A DNA stretch of 64,000 nucleotides, from assembly GCA_000703065.1 (NCBI GenBank), contig JNLK01000001.1, positions 3,060,001-3,124,000 on the forward strand, written 5' to 3'. Made by a program: the position numbers and the translations under genes. The notes beneath the pieces are model-generated. The model was not told the origin of the DNA. It did no database searches and saw only the letters and a list, made by a program, of their open reading frames with translations. Below are positions 27,526-36,013 of the stretch, piece after piece; the stretch's first letter is position 1; each line of letters begins with the position of its first letter. The stretch comes from Lachnospiraceae bacterium AC2029 (GTDB taxonomy: Bacteria > Bacillota > Clostridia > Lachnospirales > Lachnospiraceae).

Positions 27526-29064
27526 ATGTACAGTAGGATCAAAAGTGGAAGCCCCCTTGGAATTGACGGGATGGCGGTGACGGTGGAAGCCGACATCAGC
27601 CAGGGATTACCGTCACTTTCCATGGTGGGGTATCTGTCCTCCTCCGTTCGTGAGGCGGGCGACAGAGTGCGGACCGCACTCAAAAATTCGGGTTACGGAC
27701 TTCCGCCCAGGCGGATCACCGTAAGTCTTTCCCCGGCAGATGTAAGAAAGGACGGCGCAGGGTATGACCTGGCCATCGCCGTTTCCCTTCTGTGCTGCAT
27801 GGGGGTACTTTCCCCGGAAGGTTTTGAAGAATATCTGTTTTTAGGAGAACTGGGACTGGACGGAAGCGTCCGGGAGATACCCGGTGTTCTTGCGGTGGCG
27901 CATTTTGCGTCAAGGCAGGGATACCGGAAGCTTGTGGTGCCCGTAAATAATGCGGCAGAGGCGGCCTGCATCGACGGGATCGAGGTTTACGGCGTGGACA
28001 GTCTTCCGGAGGTGGTGGCTTTCCTGGCCGGGGAACTGGAGCTGGTTCCGACGCCCAGGGATACGGGGCGGACGATACCCCAGGGGAGGTACCATGATAT
28101 TGCGGAGATCCATGGTCAGAGGATCATGAAACGCGGTGTGGAGATCGCGGTGGCAGGTTTCCACAACATCCTGATGACCGGCGCGGCGGGAGCGGGCAAG
28201 TCCCTGATGGCAAAATGTCTTCCGGGCCTGATGCCGGAAATGACCTACGAGGAACAGCTGGAACTGACGAAGATCTACAGCGTGGCAGGACTGCTTCGGG
28301 GGCAGGGCGGCCTGATGCGCCTTCGTCCCTTCCGGAGCCCTCATGCAAATGTGTCCGCAGCAGCTCTTCTCGGCGGCGGAGCCATTCCGAAGCCCGGAGA
28401 GGTTTCCCTGGCGGACTGCGGAGTTCTGTTTCTGGATGAATTTCCGGAATTCGGCCGGGGTGTCATAGAAGGACTACGCGCACCCATGGAGGATCAGGAG
28501 GTGACGGTATCCAGGGTGAAGGCCTCCTACCGGTTTCCGGCCAAGTTCATGCTGGTGGCGGCCAGAAACAACTGTCCCTGCGGCTTCTATCCTGACCGCA
28601 CACGCTGCCGGTGTACGGAACGGCAGATCATAGACTATCAGAACCGGATCAGCCATCCCATCATGGACCGGATCGATATCCGGATCGAGGTACGACCGGT
28701 TGAGATGGAGGATCTCCTCTGTCAGAAGGAAGAGGAGCATAGCAGCGCAGTACGTGCCCGGATCGAGGAAGCCCGGGCAAGACAGCTGGTCAGGTATGAA
28801 GGAGAAGAATTTCGGTTTAATTCGTCGGTTCCTCAGACCAGACTGCAGGAGTATGTCCGACTCGGAGAGGAAGAATCGGAGCTTCTGCAGAGGGAATATC
28901 GGAAGGGGGCCCTGTCCGCCAGGGGTTATTTCAAGGTGCTGCGACTGGCAAGGACCATTGCGGATCTTGCCGGAAGAGAGACGATCACCTGCGAAGATCT
29001 CACGGAGGCTCTGTTCTTCCGGAACGGAGGCTTTTCCGGAGAGGAAGGAGGTGAGGCCGTATGA
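27526..29064 (+). CDS. comM: YifB/ComM-type Mg-chelatase-like AAA+ ATPase
   Basis: 512 residues. The N-terminal Lon-S5-like domain (GMAVTVEADISQGLPSLSMVG) is followed by an AAA+ module with Walker A TGAAGAGKSLMAK near residue 220, Walker B VLFLDEFPEF, and the cysteine segment ARNNCPCGFYPD...RCRC. The C-terminal Mg_chelatase_C domain includes LRLARTIADLAG. The family includes ComM, a branch-migration helicase in natural transformation. It overlaps the next gene, dprA, by 4 bases, and comM-dprA pairs are common. Confidence 0.94.
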   Translation: MYSRIKSGSPLGIDGMAVTVEADISQGLPSLSMVGYLSSSVREAGDRVRTALKNSGYGLPPRRITVSLSPADVRKDGAGYDLAIAVSLLCCMGVLSPEGFEEYLFLGELGLDGSVREIPGVLAVAHFASRQGYRKLVVPVNNAAEAACIDGIEVYGVDSLPEVVAFLAGELELVPTPRDTGRTIPQGRYHDIAEIHGQRIMKRGVEIAVAGFHNILMTGAAGAGKSLMAKCLPGLMPEMTYEEQLELTKIYSVAGLLRGQGGLMRLRPFRSPHANVSAAALLGGGAIPKPGEVSLADCGVLFLDEFPEFGRGVIEGLRAPMEDQEVTVSRVKASYRFPAKFMLVAARNNCPCGFYPDRTRCRCTERQIIDYQNRISHPIMDRIDIRIEVRPVEMEDLLCQKEEEHSSAVRARIEEARARQLVRYEGEEFRFNSSVPQTRLQEYVRLGEEESELLQREYRKGALSARGYFKVLRLARTIADLAGRETITCEDLTEALFFRNGGFSGEEGGEAV

Positions 29065-30182
29065 TCGAAGAAAGAGAAGCGTTTCTCTGGCTTGGAAGAC
29101 TTCGAACCCTCAGTCCGGTGATGAGACAGGAACTGCTGGAGCGGTTCGGATCGGCAGCGCATTTCTTTCAGGCTCCGGAATCGGAGCTTATGGCGTTGGT
29201 GGCAGACGGACAGCTGAAGCAGGAATCCATGGAAGAGATCTGTGCCACCGAAAATGAGGAGGAAGTGCGGAGACTTGCGGAGAACTATTTGAAGCGAGGG
29301 TTTCCCTTCCTGACTCCGGCAGATCCGGAATACCCGGAACTGCTGCGGAACATTCCGGATCCTCCGGTCACCCTGTTTTACCGTGGCAGGAAGGAGCTCC
29401 TTTCGGATACCGTCTGCGTCGGCGTGGTGGGAACAAGAACCCCAAGCCTGTATGGAAAAGAGGTTGCAGGAAGATTTGCTTCCGAGCTGGCCTCGACCGG
29501 GATCGTGATCGTCAGCGGTCTGGCAGCCGGGATCGATGCCGAGGCCCATAAGAACGCTATCCGGTCCGGCGGTGCAACCATTGGCGTTCTGGGAGGAGGG
29601 ATTGACATCTGCTATCCACAGCGCAACTTCGGATTATACCAGGAAATGTGTGAGTCACAGCTGGTACTCTCGGAATATGCTCCCGGAGTGGCACCCCTGG
29701 CCATTCAGTTCCCGCTCCGGAACCGGATCATCAGCGGGCTTTCGGAGGGACTCCTGGTGGTGGAAGCCCGGAAGCGATCCGGGACACTGATCACGGCGGA
29801 TGCGGCACTGGAGCAGGGTCGGAGCGTCTATTCCGTCCCGGGCCGTCTGGGAGATCCACTCAGTGAAGGGACCAATAACCTGATCCGCCAGGGAGCCTTA
29901 TGCGTGATGGAAGCGGCGGATATCCTGGAGGATCTGGGAGTGGATCTGAAACGCGGGAAGAGAAGAGGAACGGACGCCGGAAGAGGCAAAGGTCCGAACA
30001 GTCAGGAACTGTCGAAGGAAGAACGGCAGATTCTGGACAAGCTGTCCCTGGTTCCTGTCCATGTGGATGAACTACTGCAGGACGGAGACGGAAACCTGCA
30101 GGATATGCTGTCCCTGCTTCTCTCCATGGAACACAGGGCGCTGATCCACCAACCTATGAGAGGATACTATACCCTTGCATGA
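29061..30182 (+). CDS. dprA: DNA-processing protein DprA
   Basis: 373 residues. Domains in order: an N-terminal helical part, the Rossmann-like DprA core (VGVVGTRTPSLYGKE, VIVSGLAAGIDAEAHKNAI, TIGVLGGGIDICYPQRN, LVVEARKRSGTLITADAALEQGR), and a C-terminal winged-helix domain (LSKEERQILDKLS onward). DprA loads RecA onto incoming single-stranded DNA. It overlaps comM by ATGA. It is usually followed by topA in Firmicutes, but here the cobalamin riboswitch region comes next. Confidence 0.95.
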   Translation: MIEEREAFLWLGRLRTLSPVMRQELLERFGSAAHFFQAPESELMALVADGQLKQESMEEICATENEEEVRRLAENYLKRGFPFLTPADPEYPELLRNIPDPPVTLFYRGRKELLSDTVCVGVVGTRTPSLYGKEVAGRFASELASTGIVIVSGLAAGIDAEAHKNAIRSGGATIGVLGGGIDICYPQRNFGLYQEMCESQLVLSEYAPGVAPLAIQFPLRNRIISGLSEGLLVVEARKRSGTLITADAALEQGRSVYSVPGRLGDPLSEGTNNLIRQGALCVMEAADILEDLGVDLKRGKRRGTDAGRGKGPNSQELSKEERQILDKLSLVPVHVDELLQDGDGNLQDMLSLLLSMEHRALIHQPMRGYYTLA

Positions 30183-30353
30183 TTTGTACAACATAATATT
30201 TCCTCGGCACTAAGGCCTGGACACAGATGCTTTTCTCGGGTCGCGCTGCCGCTTGGTCGCATTCGACGCATAACCGCGTGCCACCGGCACGCATGCGTCC
30301 GCCTCGTTGACATGCAGGTTGTACTGTGTTAGAATGGCCACGTCAAATGAATC
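30183..30353 (+). promoter_or_regulatory. Non-coding spacer with strong promoter for the cobalamin operon
   Basis: Between dprA and the riboswitch. A consensus -35 TTGACA (30307-30312), a 17-base spacer and -10 TAGAAT (30330-30335) should start the leader transcript near 30342. CGTGCC-ACC-GGCACG forms a small hairpin upstream of the -35. No gene is seen here. Confidence 0.75.
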
Positions 30354-30544
30354 ATGCGGATCAGGGTGCCTCCGACTGTCTCTTATGGCAGGGCCGGAGG
30401 GTAAAAGGGAAACAGGTGTGAAGCCTGTGCGATCTCGTCACTGTGACAGGGGAGTCTGCCGGCATGGCCACGTGCAGTCACTGGGGAAACCCGGGAAGAC
30501 AGCCGTCAGATGATGATCCTCAAGCCAGGAAACCTGCCTTGCAT
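30354..30544 (+). ncRNA. Adenosylcobalamin (B12) riboswitch aptamer
   Basis: The sequence carries the hallmarks of the cobalamin riboswitch in order: CAGGGTGCC, AAAAGGGAA, GTGTGAAGCC, ACTGTGACAGG, CAGTCACTGGGGAAACCCGGGAAG, and the 3' B12 box GCCAGGAAACCTGCC (30523-30537). ATGC (30354-30357) can pair with GCAT (30541-30544) to close P1. It lies 152 bases upstream of cbiK, the first gene of the cobalamin block, so it should switch the block off when B12 is plentiful. Confidence 0.93.
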
Positions 30545-30583
30545 TCGGGTACATGTGATCACGAGGAATTGGTCGTACCGGAA

Positions 30584-30604
30584 AGGCGATTTCGCCTCTT
30601 TTCT
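30584..30604 (+). terminator. Candidate expression-platform terminator downstream of the B12 riboswitch
   Basis: AGGCG-ATTT-CGCCT (30584-30597) followed by CTTTTCT, about 40 bases after the aptamer. A B12-bound aptamer could favour this hairpin; the antiterminator pairing was not resolved by eye. Confidence 0.5.
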
Positions 30605-30695
30605 GGTGCCCATTACCGTATCCGCGGTGATGGGTTTTGCTTTCTGCGCAATGCGGCCGGACATTTCCCGAATACTTACAAAAGGAGAACAGAAA

Positions 30696-31973
30696 ATGAG
30701 AAAGAAACTGGCAGCAGCAGCGGTCCTTTCTGCAATGTGTGTAGCTGCACTGAGCGGATGCGGATCCAATGACAAGGCAACAACAGAAGGTGCGGATACC
30801 ACAGCGACAACAGCAGCGGCAACCGAGGGTAAGTCAGAGGAGACTCCGGCAACCACGGCAATCTCCGAAGGTGTGACCGAAGTGGATACCTCCGCCGCTA
30901 ATGATGATAAAGCAAAGGCAGACGAGGTGGCTGCGCTGATCGACAAGATCTATGTTCAGGAGCGGACCGATACCACGGATGCAGACTGCAAGGCTGCGAA
31001 GGAAGCATGGGATGCCCTGACCGACGCGCAGAAGGCGCTGGTAGAGGGAGATGATGCAGACCCGGATTATTTCGGAAGAGATACCGGCGATGCATCCAAG
31101 GATGATCCGCTGAATGCTGACAATATCGGTGAAAATGAGATCCTGGTGGTCAGCTTCGGTACCTCCTTCAACGATAGCCGCGCTGAGGATATCGGCGGTA
31201 TCGAGAAGGCAATCCAGAAGGCTTATCCGGATTGGTCCGTAAGACGTGCATTTACCGCTCAGATCATCATCAACCACGTTCAGGCAAGAGACGGTGAAGT
31301 GATCGACAACATGGAGCAGGCCATGGATCGTGCCGTTGCAAACGGCGTAAAGAATCTGGTGATCCAGCCCACCCACCTGATGCATGGTGCGGAGTATGAT
31401 GAGATGAAGGCTGTTGCAGACAAGTATGCGGACAAGATCGAATCCATCAAGATCTCCGAACCTCTTCTGGGTGAAGTGGGTGCGGATGCATCGACTGTGA
31501 ACGAAGATAAGAAGGCCGTTGCCGGCTATGTGGTAAATGCGGCGGTTGCAGCTTCTGATTATGATACGCTGGATGCCGCAAAGGCAGACGGAACGGCCAT
31601 AGTCCTTATGGGACATGGAACCTCCCATGCGGCAAAGATAACCTACTCCCAGATGCAGACGCAGATGAAGGAACTGGGCTATGAAAATGTCTGGGTCGGT
31701 ACCGTGGAAGGTGAGCCGGAGGACACATCCTGTGAGAATGTGCTTAAGGCGGTTCATGATGCCGGTTATAAGAAGGTAATCCTTCGACCCTTCATGGTTG
31801 TTGCAGGCGATCATGCAAACAATGATATGGCCGGAGATGACGATGATTCCTGGAAGTCACAGTTTACTGCATCCGGATTCTTTGATAAAGTAGATACAGA
31901 GATCGCCGGTATGGGACGGATCGAAGACGTTGAGCAGATCTATGTGAAGCATCTGAAGGATGTGATCAAATAA
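30696..31973 (+). CDS. cbiK: Sirohydrochlorin cobaltochelatase, predicted lipoprotein
   Basis: 425 residues. An N-terminal lipoprotein signal (KKLAAAAVLSAMCVAALSGCG, lipobox LSGC) is followed by a Thr/Ala/Glu-rich linker, a short helical FIVAR-like part (KAAKEAWDALTDAQKALVEG) and a CbiK chelatase domain from about residue 148 (ILVVSFGTSFNDSR). Metal/active-site histidines are visible in QPTHLMHGAEYDE (His227, His230), MGHGTSH (His307, His311) and AGDHANND (His373). CbiK inserts cobalt into sirohydrochlorin in the anaerobic B12 route, and homologues with export signals are known. AAAAGGAG precedes ATG 30696; the frame is open upstream into the riboswitch, but that is not coding. Confidence 0.93.
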   Translation: MRKKLAAAAVLSAMCVAALSGCGSNDKATTEGADTTATTAAATEGKSEETPATTAISEGVTEVDTSAANDDKAKADEVAALIDKIYVQERTDTTDADCKAAKEAWDALTDAQKALVEGDDADPDYFGRDTGDASKDDPLNADNIGENEILVVSFGTSFNDSRAEDIGGIEKAIQKAYPDWSVRRAFTAQIIINHVQARDGEVIDNMEQAMDRAVANGVKNLVIQPTHLMHGAEYDEMKAVADKYADKIESIKISEPLLGEVGADASTVNEDKKAVAGYVVNAAVAASDYDTLDAAKADGTAIVLMGHGTSHAAKITYSQMQTQMKELGYENVWVGTVEGEPEDTSCENVLKAVHDAGYKKVILRPFMVVAGDHANNDMAGDDDDSWKSQFTASGFFDKVDTEIAGMGRIEDVEQIYVKHLKDVIK

Positions 31974-32061
31974 ATTCTCAATATCATATTTCATGACTTA
32001 TCAGGCGACTCATTAATGAAAAAATCGATACCATGATCGATACGGGAAAAGAGAGGAGATA

Positions 32062-32988
32062 ATGAGAAAGAAAGGATATACATTGCTTGCTGCAGCGGCG
32101 ATCATGCTGCTCTGCGGGTGCGGGAACAAGGAACAGGAATCTACGGAGAGCGTGGCGGCCGGAACAACTGCTGCGGATTCCTCTGTAAGTACAGAGACTG
32201 TGGATATACCGGAGAAGGATACGGAGCAGGTTTCGGAAGAAGCTTCTGCATCCGCATCGACGGAGGGGGCGGCTGCAGCCAGTCTTTCAGATGGAACCTA
32301 TATGGCCAGATTTGAAACAGATGGCAGTATGTTTCATGTAAATGAGACCATGAACGGCAGAGGCATACTTACCGTGTCTGGCGGGAAGATGATGATACAC
32401 CTTGTCATGCCGTCCAAAAATACGGTGAACCTTTTCGTCGGTCTGGCGGATGATGCCAAAAAGGACGGGGCTGAACTTCTTCAGCCGACAGTAGAAAAGG
32501 TAACCTACAGTGACGGAACGACCGAAGAAGTAAATGCCTTTGATCTTCCTGTTCCCGTGCTGGAGCAGGAGTACGATGTGGCACTGATCGGTACAAAGGG
32601 GAAATGGTATGACCATAAGGTAAAGGTTACGGATCCGGAGCCTTATGAAGGAAGAAAGGAAGATGCCGCCGAGATCCGGGACGGTGAATACACCATCGAG
32701 GCTTCTGTGGAAGGCGGGACCGGAAAGGCGAGCATTGCATCTCCTGCAAAGCTTACCATAGCCGGAGGCGAGATCAAGCTGCGTGTCGAATGGAGCAGCC
32801 CGCATTACGATTATATGATCGTGGACGGAGAGAAGTACCTTCCCGTGAATTCGGAGGGCAATTCCGTATTTATGATCCCGGTAAAGAATGTGGAAAAGGA
32901 CATGACCGTGATCGCGGATACGACGGCCATGAGCGAGCCTCATGAGATCGAGTATGTATTACATCTGAACCCCGGGACATTAAAGTAA
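32062..32988 (+). CDS. Lipoprotein with two beta-sandwich-like domains, corrinoid/metal-uptake associated
   Basis: 308 residues. Lipoprotein signal with lipobox LLCGCG, a Ser/Thr/Glu-rich linker to about residue 70, then two related domains. The first starts at LSDGTYMARFETDG, the second at IRDGEYTIEASVEGGTG and includes VEWSSPHYDYMIVDGEKY and NSVFMIPVKNVEKDM. The pattern resembles NEAT/iron-transport-associated domains, but I cannot confirm the family. It lies between cbiK and an ABC-type corrinoid transporter, under the same riboswitch, so it may bind or hand over a tetrapyrrole or cobalt at the cell surface. GAGAGGAG precedes the ATG. Confidence 0.65.
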   Translation: MRKKGYTLLAAAAIMLLCGCGNKEQESTESVAAGTTAADSSVSTETVDIPEKDTEQVSEEASASASTEGAAAASLSDGTYMARFETDGSMFHVNETMNGRGILTVSGGKMMIHLVMPSKNTVNLFVGLADDAKKDGAELLQPTVEKVTYSDGTTEEVNAFDLPVPVLEQEYDVALIGTKGKWYDHKVKVTDPEPYEGRKEDAAEIRDGEYTIEASVEGGTGKASIASPAKLTIAGGEIKLRVEWSSPHYDYMIVDGEKYLPVNSEGNSVFMIPVKNVEKDMTVIADTTAMSEPHEIEYVLHLNPGTLK

Positions 32989-32994
32989 AGGATA

Positions 32995-33025
32995 AGCCCG
33001 CAGTCAGGAAAACTGGCTGTGGGCT
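32995..33025 (+). other. Intercistronic hairpin
   Basis: AGCCCGCAGTCAG-GAAAA-CTGGCTGTGGGCT forms a stem with two mismatches between the lipoprotein and the substrate-binding-protein gene. It is followed by GTTTGAAATT, not a clear T-run. It could be a weak terminator, a processing site or an mRNA stabiliser. Confidence 0.5.
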
Positions 33026-33035
33026 GTTTGAAATT

Positions 33036-34208
33036 ATGATGAAGCATCGGGAGAGGCTCTTTTTCGTGCTTTCATTGCTGCTTATCATGTGTATGGCAGC
33101 TCTGACAGGATGCGGAAAGGGATCTGAAGAGAAGAAAACTTCATATGAGATCACCGGAGAGCTTACGCTGGATCATGCAGATCAGTTCTCCGTGGAGTAT
33201 TACGAGGGTGGTTATAAGCATGTGCACATTGCAGACGGCACAGACTATGTTCTGATCCCCGAGGGAGCAGCGAGGACGGATCTGGGAATCAGCGGTGCGG
33301 TGATCCTGCAGCAGCCCATCAAAAATATCTATCTGGCAGCCTCCTCAGCCATGGATCTCTTCGTACGTCTGGACAGTCTGGACCGGATCGGTACGGTGTC
33401 CACCAGGGCGCAGGATTATTCCATCGAAGAGGCAAGGGCGGCGATCGAAGCAGGAACGATCCGGTACGTGGGAAAATACAGCGCTCCGGACTATGAGACC
33501 GTTCTGAATTCCGGCTGCAACCTTGCGATCGAATCCACCATGATCACTCACAGCCCCCAGATCAGAGAGGAACTGGAACGACTTGGGATCCCGGTGCTGG
33601 TGGAACGCTCCAGCTATGAGAGCAGTCCCCTGGGACGACTGGAGTGGATCAAGCTGTACGGAGTGCTTCTGGACCGGCAGGAAGAAGCGGAGAAGTTCTA
33701 CGAAGCGGAGAAGCAGAAACTGACAAAGGTGACGGAGGGGCTTTCCGCTGCGGCAAAGAAGGAACGCCCCACGGTCGCATTTTTCTATATCTCATCCAAT
33801 GGCTATGTCAATGTCCGGAAGCCGGGGGATTATATCAGTACCATGATCGATATGGCCGGAGGCAGCTACTGCCTTTCGGAGCTGAAGGATGAGAGTCAGA
33901 ATGCCCTGTCCACCATGAACATCAACTGGGAGAAGTTCTATCAGTATGCGGTGGACGCGGACATCCTGATCTACAATTCCACCATCGAGGGAGAACTGGA
34001 TTCGGTGGCGGATCTGACGGAGAAGAACGGTCTTTTCCGGGATTTCAAGGCAGTGAAGGAAGGCAGGGTTTACTGTACACACGCGAATATGTTCCAGGAG
34101 AGCAGCGCCGTGTGTGATGTGGTGGTGGATCTTTATAAGATCATGTATGAAACGGACGGAAGTGATCTGACATACCTGTTCTTACTTCCGGATACGGAGA
34201 GCAAATGA
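33036..34208 (+). CDS. Corrinoid/iron-siderophore-type ABC transporter, substrate-binding lipoprotein
   Basis: 390 residues. Lipoprotein signal (FFVLSLLLIMCMAALTGCG), then a class III periplasmic-binding-protein fold of the FecB/BtuF type: PIKNIYLAASSAMDLFVRLDS, IRYVGKYSAPDYE, LAIESTMITHSPQ, LERLGIPVLVERSSYES. The permease starts 4 bases before its stop and an ATPase follows. The riboswitch and the cobalamin genes around it indicate B12 or other corrinoid uptake (BtuF-like); a haem or siderophore substrate is less likely. Confidence 0.87.
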   Translation: MMKHRERLFFVLSLLLIMCMAALTGCGKGSEEKKTSYEITGELTLDHADQFSVEYYEGGYKHVHIADGTDYVLIPEGAARTDLGISGAVILQQPIKNIYLAASSAMDLFVRLDSLDRIGTVSTRAQDYSIEEARAAIEAGTIRYVGKYSAPDYETVLNSGCNLAIESTMITHSPQIREELERLGIPVLVERSSYESSPLGRLEWIKLYGVLLDRQEEAEKFYEAEKQKLTKVTEGLSAAAKKERPTVAFFYISSNGYVNVRKPGDYISTMIDMAGGSYCLSELKDESQNALSTMNINWEKFYQYAVDADILIYNSTIEGELDSVADLTEKNGLFRDFKAVKEGRVYCTHANMFQESSAVCDVVVDLYKIMYETDGSDLTYLFLLPDTESK

Positions 34209-35206
34209 AACGAAGAACGATCTGCTTTGTCATATTGAGCCTGGCCATACTGGGGCTGATCCTGGTAAATATCTGTGTGGGCAGTGTTTCCATCGGACCG
34301 GGTGATATCTGGAGCATAATTACAAAAGGGGACCATGAGAGTGTGGCCGGCAGGATCCTTCTGGATATCCGGCTCCCGAGAGTGGTGGAGACCATGTTCC
34401 TGGGGGGCGGACTGGCGCTGTCCGGATACCTGCTCCAGTCCTTCTTTTCGAATCCCATCGCAGGACCCTACATCCTGGGTATCTCTTCGGGTGCAAAGCT
34501 GGTGGTGGCTCTCCTGATGGTGGCATCCATGAATGCAGGCTTCCTGATGTCCTCCTGGATGATGGTGCTTGCGGCTTTTGTGGGATCCCTTATCGCCACG
34601 GGACTTGTGATCGGCGTGTCGGCAAAGGTACGGTCCATGTCCATACTGATCGTGTGCGGTGTGATGATCGGCTATATCTGTTCCGCCGTGACGGAGCTGG
34701 TGGTGGCCTTCGCGGATGACTCCAATATCGTGAATCTCCACAACTGGTCCCAGGGAACCTTCTCCGCTGCAGCCTGGGAGGATGCATATTATTACATTCC
34801 CATTGTTATGGTATGTCTTGTGGTGTCCCTGATGCTGGGAAAGGCGATCGAGGCATACAGCTTCGGAGAGAATTACGCGATCACCGTGGGAATCCGCGTG
34901 AAGCGGTTCCGGATCCTGCTGATCCTGGTTTCGAGTATTCTTTCGGCAACCGTGACCGCATTTGCCGGACCGGTATCCTTTGTGGGGATCGCCATGCCGC
35001 ATGTGGCAAGAAGCCTGTTTCGTTCTACGAAGCCCGGGGTGGTGATCCCGGCGTCCTTCCTGTTGGGAAGCGGGTTCTGCCTTCTGTCCGATCTGCTGGC
35101 GAGAAGCCTGTTCGCGCCCACGGAGCTATCCATCAGCACGGTGACGGCTGTGTTCGGAGCGCCCATTGTGATCTCCATGCTGTTAAGGAGGCGGAGGAAT
35201 GGCTGA
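34205..35206 (+). CDS. FecCD-type ABC transporter permease (BtuC-like)
   Basis: 333 residues, about nine to ten membrane helices. Family motifs include RLPRVVETMFLGGGLALSGYL, the FSNPIAGPYILGISSGAKL stretch typical of FecCD/BtuC, and AFAGPVSFVGIAMPHVARSL, which contacts the ATPase. It overlaps the substrate-binding-protein gene by 4 bases and the ATPase gene by 8, showing tight translational coupling. Confidence 0.92.
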   Translation: MKRRTICFVILSLAILGLILVNICVGSVSIGPGDIWSIITKGDHESVAGRILLDIRLPRVVETMFLGGGLALSGYLLQSFFSNPIAGPYILGISSGAKLVVALLMVASMNAGFLMSSWMMVLAAFVGSLIATGLVIGVSAKVRSMSILIVCGVMIGYICSAVTELVVAFADDSNIVNLHNWSQGTFSAAAWEDAYYYIPIVMVCLVVSLMLGKAIEAYSFGENYAITVGIRVKRFRILLILVSSILSATVTAFAGPVSFVGIAMPHVARSLFRSTKPGVVIPASFLLGSGFCLLSDLLARSLFAPTELSISTVTAVFGAPIVISMLLRRRRNG

Positions 35207-35960
35207 ATTATCATTTGAACAAGTATCCGTGGGATATGGCGGGACCGCCCTGATAGAGGATGTGAATCTCTGCGTGGAACGGGGAGAGATCGTTGCCCTG
35301 GTGGGACCGAACGGTGCAGGCAAGTCCACGATCCTGAAGACGGCTGCGGGACTGCTCCGGCAGGTGAAGGGAAGCGTTCTGCTGGGAGACCGCAGGCTGG
35401 AGGAATGGCCGCTTTCCGAAAAGGCAAAGAAAATGTCCGTGATGATGACGGAACGGACCGACACGGAATATATGACCTGCTTTGATGTGGTACGGGTGGG
35501 CCGATATCAGTATACAAATCTCATGGGGAGTCTTTCGGAGCGTGACAGACAGGTGATCCTGGAAAGCATGCAGATGATCGGTGTGGACGGTCTTGCGGAT
35601 ACGGATTATTCCAAGCTGAGTGACGGACAGAAGCAGCGGGTGCTGCTTGCCCGGGCCGTGGTTTCGGAACCGGACATCCTGATCCTGGACGAACCCACCA
35701 GTTTTCTGGATATGGGCTATAAGACCGAATTCTTTGATGTGCTGAAGAAGCTTGTGGCTGAACGTAAGATCGCCGTGCTCATTTCCATGCATGAGCTGGA
35801 TCTGGTGAGGCGGGTTGCGGACCGGGTGGTCTGCATCTCCAAGGAGAACCGGGTGGAGAAGACCGGCAGTCCGAAGGAGATCCTGACGGCGGAATATATG
35901 GAGCAGCTTTTCTCCATGAAACCCGGGAAGTACATGGAGTATTACGGGACCGAAGAGTAA
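35199..35960 (+). CDS. ABC transporter ATP-binding protein (BtuD/FepC-like)
   Basis: 253 residues. Walker [10 protein letters not shown] near residues 36-44, the Q-loop region, a signature with [14 protein letters not shown] near residues 142-155, Walker [14 protein letters not shown], and the H-loop SMHELDL. The signature reads LSDGQ instead of LSGGQ. It is the third gene of the corrinoid importer. Confidence 0.93.
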   Translation: MAELSFEQVSVGYGGTALIEDVNLCVERGEIVALVGPNGAGKSTILKTAAGLLRQVKGSVLLGDRRLEEWPLSEKAKKMSVMMTERTDTEYMTCFDVVRVGRYQYTNLMGSLSERDRQVILESMQMIGVDGLADTDYSKLSDGQKQRVLLARAVVSEPDILILDEPTSFLDMGYKTEFFDVLKKLVAERKIAVLISMHELDLVRRVADRVVCISKENRVEKTGSPKEILTAEYMEQLFSMKPGKYMEYYGTEE

Positions 35961-36013
35961 AATGTGACGGAGCATCCGTGAGAAGTCACGACGGATACGA
36001 AAACGGAGAACAG

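Noticed and set aside
30237-30300. A GC-rich hairpin as a terminator after dprA
   Set aside because: CGTGCC/GGCACG pairs, but no T-run follows it.
30510-30695. An N-terminal extension of CbiK starting inside the riboswitch
   Set aside because: It would start within the B12 box, lacks a ribosome binding site, and precedes a lipoprotein signal that must be N-terminal.
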